DNA from: a marine actinobacterium MedAcidi-G3
GTDB lineage: Bacteria > Actinomycetota > Acidimicrobiia > Acidimicrobiales > Poriferisodalaceae
Length of the DNA stretch: 64,000 bases
Direction of reading: 5' to 3'
Assembly (NCBI GenBank): GCA_000817105.1
Contig: JUEP01000003.1
Coordinates: 1 to 64,000, forward strand
In this document: piece after piece, positions 59,476-64,000 of the stretch
How the letters are laid out: every line of letters begins with the position of its first letter
Numbering within the stretch: position 1 is the first letter of the stretch
Position numbers and translations under genes: made by a program
The notes under the pieces: generated by a model
The model's input: the letters and a program-made list of their open reading frames with translations, nothing else
Databases searched by the model: none
What the model was told of the DNA's origin: nothing

Positions 59476-60390
59476 TTAGAAATGCCACGGGAATTGTGTG
59501 AAGTCTTGTTCACGCTTTTCCAAAAACGCATCTCGCCCTTCTATCGCCTCATCGGTTCCGTATGCCAATCGAGTCGCTTCGCCTGCGAAAACTTGTTGCC
59601 CTATTAAACCGTCATCGGTGAGGTTGAGTGCGAACTTTGCCATCCGTTGAGCGGTGGGCGATTTAGAGTTGATTTCTTTGGCCCATTCCAATGCCACAGT
59701 TTCTAATTCGGCGTGTTCTACAACTGCGTTAACATCACCCATCAAAAATCTTTCCTCGGCTTCGTAAGTGCGTCCTAGAAAAAAGATTTCGCGCGCTCTT
59801 TTCTGACCAACTTGTTTTGCAAGATATGCCGAACCAAACCCTCCATCAAAACTTGCTACATCGGTATCGGTTTGTTTAAAACGCGCATGCTCTCGACTAG
59901 CAAGAGTCAGGTCAGCCGTCACGTGAAGGCTATGCCCGCCGCCCGCCGCCCAGCCAGGGACGACGCACATCACTACCTTCGGCATCATTCGGATGAGACG
60001 TTGACACTCAAGAATATGAAGTCTTCCTACCTGTGCTGGATCGATTGTTTCGCTTGTCTCTCCGCCCGCGTACTTATATCCATCTTTTCCTCGAATTCTT
60101 TGGTCCCCTCCGGAACAAAAAGACCACCCACCATCTTTGGTAGAGGGTCCGTTTCCTGTAAGTAAGACCACTCCTACGTCAGTACTCATGCGCGCATGAT
60201 CTAGAGCGGTGTAAAGCTCATCGACTGTGTTGGGTCTAAAAGCATTTCGAATGTCGGGACGATCGAACGCAATTCGAACAGTTCCTTGATCTACTGCTCG
60301 ATGGTACGTGATGTCTTTGAAATCGAATCTTTCCAGTTCGCGCCATCGCGAAGCATCAAAGATGTCTGAAACATTCGGCAAGTAGGACAT
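59476..60390 (-). CDS. menB: 1,4-dihydroxy-2-naphthoyl-CoA synthase (MenB)
   Basis: A 304-residue crotonase-family enzyme that closes the second ring in menaquinone synthesis. It has GGWSFCSGGDQRIRGKDGY with the MenB-specific GDQRxRG, PGWAAGGGHSLHVTADLTLA, and SFDGGFGSAYLAKQVG with Asp182, equivalent to the active-site Asp of Mycobacterium MenB. It ends KREQDFTQFPWHF, close to other MenB C-termini. No other men gene is in the window. It is divergent from the oxidoreductase, 50 bases away. Confidence 0.93.
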   Translation of the reverse strand: MSYLPNVSDIFDASRWRELERFDFKDITYHRAVDQGTVRIAFDRPDIRNAFRPNTVDELYTALDHARMSTDVGVVLLTGNGPSTKDGGWSFCSGGDQRIRGKDGYKYAGGETSETIDPAQVGRLHILECQRLIRMMPKVVMCVVPGWAAGGGHSLHVTADLTLASREHARFKQTDTDVASFDGGFGSAYLAKQVGQKRAREIFFLGRTYEAEERFLMGDVNAVVEHAELETVALEWAKEINSKSPTAQRMAKFALNLTDDGLIGQQVFAGEATRLAYGTDEAIEGRDAFLEKREQDFTQFPWHF

Positions 60391-60440
60391 TGGACTCCTG
60401 AAAATTTAAGGCTTATAGACGTAGATTAGGGGGGTACGTT

Positions 60441-61325
60441 ATGGGGGACATCATGAAGTTTGGTCTTAGATATTGCAATACTGACAAATATGCGGCAGAC
60501 ACATCGCTTGCTGTTGAGCTTGTACAAGCTGGCGAAGAAGCTGGATTCGAGTCCGCCTGGACTGTCGAACACACTGTTATCCCATCCGGGTACGAGTCTG
60601 TTTACCCTTATAGCGAATCCGGCAAAATCGCTGGGGGTGCGGAAGATTTGATTCTGCCGGATCCCCTTATCTGGATGGCACACATGGCGGGGGCCACAAA
60701 AAAAATTAAGTTCGGCACTGCTATTTTGATTTTGCCCCAGCATTCTCCTGTGGTTTGTGCAGCTCAGGTGGCGACATTGGATTACATGTCTGGCGGAAGG
60801 GTGCTTCTCGGCATAGGTGTTGGATGGCTCAAAGAAGAATTTGATGCGATTGGTGCTCCATTTGAACGGCGAGGACCAAGAACAGATGAGTACGTCGCAG
60901 CGATGCGAGAGCTGTGGGCAAATGACTGCGCCTCGTTCGACGGTGAATTTGTTCAGTTCGCTGATACTTACTGCCTACCGAGACCCGTTGCTGGCTCAGT
61001 ACCAATAATTGTGGGCGGAGATACTGATTATGCGGCCCGTCGAGCTGGTCGACTTGGTGATGGCTACTTCCCAGCTCGCGATACTCCTCAAGAGCGCATT
61101 GATCTCGCTCGCAGAACCGCTGAGGAATGTGGAAGAGATCCTCAAGCCCTAGAAATCACAATGCCAGTCCCGGAGAACCCCGATGACATCCCAAAAATGA
61201 AAGCGCGAGGTGTTGATCGGTTAGTAGTGCCGGTGACTGCTATGGCGGGAATGCCTACGCTGATTGATTCACCTGAAGATGCGCTCCGCTTCGGAGATAT
61301 CATCGCGAAATATTCGGATCTTTAA
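60441..61325 (+). CDS. LLM-class F420-dependent oxidoreductase (luciferase-like)
   Basis: A 294-residue TIM-barrel protein of the luciferase-like monooxygenase family. It has MKFGLRYCNTDKY, AGFESAWTVEHTVIPSGY, GTAILILPQHSPVVCAAQVA and GGRVLLGIGVGWLKEEFDAI, the pattern of actinobacterial F420-dependent members. Cofactor F420 rather than FMN is inferred from the lineage. The substrate is unknown. Two ATGs are possible: 60441 (with G6 six bases upstream) or 60453; I list the first. Confidence 0.85.
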   Translation: MGDIMKFGLRYCNTDKYAADTSLAVELVQAGEEAGFESAWTVEHTVIPSGYESVYPYSESGKIAGGAEDLILPDPLIWMAHMAGATKKIKFGTAILILPQHSPVVCAAQVATLDYMSGGRVLLGIGVGWLKEEFDAIGAPFERRGPRTDEYVAAMRELWANDCASFDGEFVQFADTYCLPRPVAGSVPIIVGGDTDYAARRAGRLGDGYFPARDTPQERIDLARRTAEECGRDPQALEITMPVPENPDDIPKMKARGVDRLVVPVTAMAGMPTLIDSPEDALRFGDIIAKYSDL

Positions 61326-61330
61326 ACCCT

Positions 61331-62578
61331 TCACGCCCAACTGGCGCGAGTAAATCGTGCCAGCGGGTCCCGGTCGTACTGCGCAACTAACGCCACTTCC
61401 CAGTCGAGATACTCTTGCATTGCTTCTAGCGCTACTTCTGCATCCCCCGGGTCGTACGGTAATACGACCTGTGGCGGACTGAGCTTCAACTCGTTGCTCC
61501 CATATTCAATCGAGTTGCCATCATCTAGCCCATCTTGAAGCACATAGGTTTCCCATCCCATTTCGGTCAACCAGGAAGCAGTCATTGTGGCTCTTGTGAA
61601 GTCGTTATCCGTCAGGACTATTCGAGAGCCTCGGGTGATTGCGTACTCATCGGTAGCTTGGACAAGCTGACCTCCTGGAGCATTTCTGAAACCAGGGAGG
61701 TGACCGGCGTCGTATTCAGCTGGAGTTCGCACGTCAAATTGGTACAAGGTCCGTGAGGCATCAGATTTCCATTGATTCATGGTCGCTTCGTTTATTCGTC
61801 TGATATCGAAACGCCCGGAAACTTGTAGTGCGGCTGCCACCGCTTTTCGTTGGCCTGTCTCGCTCGGAACGGACGCCGTGTCGATATTGCCGTGCTCTAA
61901 AGCTAAGCCAGCGAGCTCCCAACCCATGGTCCCGTTCTCTAATGCCACTACAGGGTTAGGAATTCCAGCACGCACCAGGGATTCTGCACCAAGGATGCTT
62001 CGAGTTCGGCCTGCGCAATTGACGACAACAGTAACGCCCGGGTCAAGTAAATCGAAGACTCTGTATACCAGTTCTCCTCCCGGACAAGAGCGTCCTTTGG
62101 GGATGCTCATTCGGTTAAATTCGCGCTCGGTTCTCGAGTCCAAAATGACTAGAGGGCGGCCTTCGGTAATCCATTCGTTTAATTGATCCGCTGCGACATG
62201 TGGTGTTGCGTAGTGGCGTTCGACTAGCTCACCAAACAGCTTCGATGGAACATTTACGCCTGAATAAAGTTCGTGCCCTGCTCCTGTCCAAGAATTAATC
62301 CCACCCTCTAAGACTTTTACGTTTGTCCATCCATGTGTCTCAAGAATATTTTGGAGCGACTTGGGCTCCTCTTCCTCATCACCAGCAATAACTATTGGAA
62401 CTGAGCGTCGAGGTAAAAGAACTTCCATGGCGTCCGGGACATCTTCGAGGCGTAGGCTGGCCGCCCACAAAAGATGACCTTCGCGATATCTTTCGTGATC
62501 TCGGGGATCGACGATCGCTAACTCTTCAGGGCTCCTGATTGCATCGACCAGGCTGCTAACCGAAATGCTGTCCATCAC
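61331..62578 (-). CDS. Triple-rhodanese-domain protein (sulfurtransferase)
   Basis: A 415-residue protein with three rhodanese-like domains at about 5-103, 125-225 and 262-352. Only the middle one keeps an active-site cysteine, C188 in VVVNCAGRTRS. The corresponding loops read VIAGDEEEE in the first and VLTDNDFTRA in the third, so these two are probably structural or regulatory. Each domain has its DxR/DRTE-like entry motif. A 60-residue C-terminal tail follows. It is coupled by a four-base overlap to a cysteine-dioxygenase-like gene, pointing to thiol or persulfide metabolism. Confidence 0.88.
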   Translation of the reverse strand: MMDSISVSSLVDAIRSPEELAIVDPRDHERYREGHLLWAASLRLEDVPDAMEVLLPRRSVPIVIAGDEEEEPKSLQNILETHGWTNVKVLEGGINSWTGAGHELYSGVNVPSKLFGELVERHYATPHVAADQLNEWITEGRPLVILDSRTEREFNRMSIPKGRSCPGGELVYRVFDLLDPGVTVVVNCAGRTRSILGAESLVRAGIPNPVVALENGTMGWELAGLALEHGNIDTASVPSETGQRKAVAAALQVSGRFDIRRINEATMNQWKSDASRTLYQFDVRTPAEYDAGHLPGFRNAPGGQLVQATDEYAITRGSRIVLTDNDFTRATMTASWLTEMGWETYVLQDGLDDGNSIEYGSNELKLSPPQVVLPYDPGDAEVALEAMQEYLDWEVALVAQYDRDPLARFTRASWA

Positions 62579-63144
62579 GCGCGAGCATCAACGATTGGAT
62601 ACCGGATTTTCATAGTTCGCCATTCTCTATCAGATTCGCTCCAATAGTTACGTGGCGGAAGATCGAGCAGATCATGTCCATAGCAGTGGAAATTTAGTGA
62701 CCCGCCCTGCACATGGATGGAATGGACATCATCAGCTAGGAAGGCGATACCTGTCCCGTGCTCAACCACCATTTCTTCTAGGACTTTGGGCGGCCCTTGT
62801 CCAGCAACCGTTGCATATCGGCGATTAGTTTCCCGACCTTCTAAACCCACAATGCACGCCCAAGTTAAGTGGTCGTGTGGTGGAGCTTGAGTTGTGTCGG
62901 CGACTGACTGCACATACAGCGCGAACCGATGATCTTCATCTTGGGACAATAAATAAAGGGTACTGCCGTCTCTTGTTTCGTCAGATGGGAAGTCACTCCA
63001 CGGGAACAGTTTTTTTTGTTTCGCCAATTCAACGAGACGATGCCGAATCAACTCAACGGAGTCACGGTCAATCCCTTTAGCATCAATATCTCTAATGTCT
63101 GACATCGCCGCTGCGATTGCGGCGGTTCTCTCAGCGTTAGCCAT
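62575..63144 (-). CDS. Cysteine dioxygenase-like cupin protein
   Basis: A 189-residue cupin of the type I cysteine dioxygenase family. Candidate iron ligands are H90 and H92 in PPHDHLTWACIVG and H141 in DVHSIHVQGG; EGRETNRRY follows the first motif. The family oxidises cysteine, 3-mercaptopropionate or related thiols to sulfinates. The specific thiol cannot be read here. It overlaps the rhodanese gene by four bases and follows a crotonase gene by 26. Confidence 0.85.
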   Translation of the reverse strand: MANAERTAAIAAAMSDIRDIDAKGIDRDSVELIRHRLVELAKQKKLFPWSDFPSDETRDGSTLYLLSQDEDHRFALYVQSVADTTQAPPHDHLTWACIVGLEGRETNRRYATVAGQGPPKVLEEMVVEHGTGIAFLADDVHSIHVQGGSLNFHCYGHDLLDLPPRNYWSESDREWRTMKIRYPIVDARA

Positions 63145-63170
63145 TACTTATTGGCTCCATCAAATGACCT

Positions 63171-63947
63171 CTAACGACCTTTCCATTGCGGAGGACGTTT
63201 CTCAGAAAACGCAACTGGTCCTTCGACGTAATCTTCACTCTTACTCATCGCCTTTACAGCCTCGTATTTACCTTCGTGGGCAGCTCGCACACCAGCCTGG
63301 TCTAACCCTTGCATGGCGGCCTGTTTTGTTGCCCTAATCGACATCGGAGAACATTCGAGAATCATTTCTGCCCAGCGGCGAGCTTCGCTAAGAGCTTCTC
63401 CCTCTGGTGTCACAGCTGTTACGAAGCCCAGCTCATAACCTTCCTGAGCCAAGACATGGCGGCCAGTCAACATCATCCCCATAGCGCGTTTCAGCCCAAT
63501 CTGCCGAGGAAGACGATGGACTCCGGCAGCTAAAGCAGCCAAGCCAACTTTGGGTTCGGGCAACGCCATCCGTGCATTTTCACTGGCGATAATCATGTCG
63601 CAAGCAAGGGCGATTTCGAAGCCACCGCCCATAGCGACTCCGTTGACGGCTGCAATAACAGGTTTATCAAGATCCCATCGAGATGTTAATCCGCCAAAGC
63701 CACTAGCTGGCATAGCGGAGCGATCTCCACCTTCGGCCTGGTACCGCAAGTCATTGCCTGCGCTAAAAGCCCGATCACCCTCGCCTGTAACTATGGCTAC
63801 CCATAGCTCGGGGTCATTTTGAAATTCATCGAATAGTTCTGCCATCTCTGCGTTAGCAGGTGGGTGCAGCGCGTTCATTCGCTCGGGTCGGTTAATTGTG
63901 ACAGTGAATATGTGACCGTCACGTTCTGCGTAACAAGAATCAGCCAT
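63171..63947 (-). CDS. Enoyl-CoA hydratase/isomerase family protein
   Basis: A 258-residue crotonase. It has RAFSAGNDLRY, the oxyanion segment NGVAMGGGFEIALACDMIIA and LPEPKVGLAALAAGVHRLPR, with the Glu of LPEPKVGL present and a CaiD/EchA-like look. The second catalytic Glu position has Ala, so hydratase activity is uncertain. It ends FSEKRPPQWKGR. It is followed by the cysteine-dioxygenase-like and rhodanese genes, likely one transcript. The substrate is unknown. Confidence 0.88.
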   Translation of the reverse strand: MADSCYAERDGHIFTVTINRPERMNALHPPANAEMAELFDEFQNDPELWVAIVTGEGDRAFSAGNDLRYQAEGGDRSAMPASGFGGLTSRWDLDKPVIAAVNGVAMGGGFEIALACDMIIASENARMALPEPKVGLAALAAGVHRLPRQIGLKRAMGMMLTGRHVLAQEGYELGFVTAVTPEGEALSEARRWAEMILECSPMSIRATKQAAMQGLDQAGVRAAHEGKYEAVKAMSKSEDYVEGPVAFSEKRPPQWKGR

Positions 63948-64000
63948 CCTCGGAAGTTAGCTCATGAGCGCGATAGGGCGCCTCTTCTTCTGGTTTGGCG
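63940..64000 (-). CDS. C-terminal end of an unidentified gene
   Basis: An open frame enters from the right edge and ends at a TGA overlapping the crotonase start. The last 19 residues read AKPEEEAPYRAHELTSEDG. Too little is visible to assign a family. A second frame ending at a TAA about 13 bases earlier is also open, so the frame choice is tentative. Confidence 0.35.
   Translation of the reverse strand, partial: AKPEEEAPYRAHELTSEDG

Overview
The window is a stretch of bacterial chromosome from an actinobacterium, most likely a member of Acidimicrobiia or a related marine or freshwater Actinomycetota lineage of fairly balanced base composition. This rests on gene order and gene content, not on a database search. 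The order rpoB-rpoC-rpsL-rpsG-fusA-tuf-rpsJ through rplQ, truA, rplM-rpsI-glmM-(glmS-like)-acpS-nnr-alr-tsaE-tsaB-rimI-tsaD-groES-groEL is a classic actinobacterial arrangement. So are the order pcrA/uvrD1, sucC-sucD, purN-purH and the order tRNA-Thr, tRNA-Met, tRNA-Trp-secE-nusG-rplK. An F420-type luciferase-like oxidoreductase and a menaquinone-type MenB fit the same group. I see no insertion sequence, prophage, integrase or CRISPR array.

Layout, on the minus strand unless noted. 1-9.4 kb: purH (partial), purN, sucD, sucC, a plus-strand crotonase, pcrA, argJ, guaA and a Nudix hydrolase. 9.4-11.5 kb: groEL and groES, with a strong groEL terminator and a perfect CIRCE operator overlapping a promoter. 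11.5-17.1 kb: the tsaD, rimI, tsaB, tsaE group for the t6A tRNA modification, then alanine racemase, NAD(P)HX repair and holo-ACP synthase. 17.1-22.8 kb: a giant GlmS-like protein, glmM, rpsI and rplM. 22.9-26.1 kb: truA, then a plus-strand amidohydrolase and an RraA-like gene set into an otherwise conserved ribosomal context. 26.1-45.3 kb: the alpha, spc, S10 and str ribosomal protein clusters in one run, with rpoA, adk, secY, tuf and fusA. 45.4-56.3 kb: a small lipoprotein gene, rpoC, rpoB, and L7/L12, L10, L1 and L11. 56.4-58.9 kb: nusG, secE, three tRNA genes and an ECF sigma/anti-sigma pair. 59-64 kb: accessory metabolism (GNAT acetyltransferase on plus, MenB, F420-type oxidoreductase on plus, a triple-rhodanese protein, a cysteine-dioxygenase-like cupin, a crotonase, and the tail of one more gene).

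Most of the window is core information processing: transcription, translation, secretion, chaperonin, and UDP-GlcNAc and cell-wall precursor supply. The best candidate for something undescribed is the 1131-residue GlmS-like protein. It keeps the glutaminase residues and much of the isomerase active site. It has a helical insertion of about 150 residues inside the glutaminase domain, lacks the usual C-terminal catalytic tail, and carries a C-terminal region of about 300 residues that I do not recognise. Second is a 220-nt, strongly structured gap between rpsJ and rplC, with mutually exclusive hairpins that resemble a regulatory leader. Other points are the absence of map and infA between adk and rpmJ, an ECF sigma pair where rpmG is expected, acidic tails on L22, L10 and S3, and a triple-rhodanese/thiol-dioxygenase pair.
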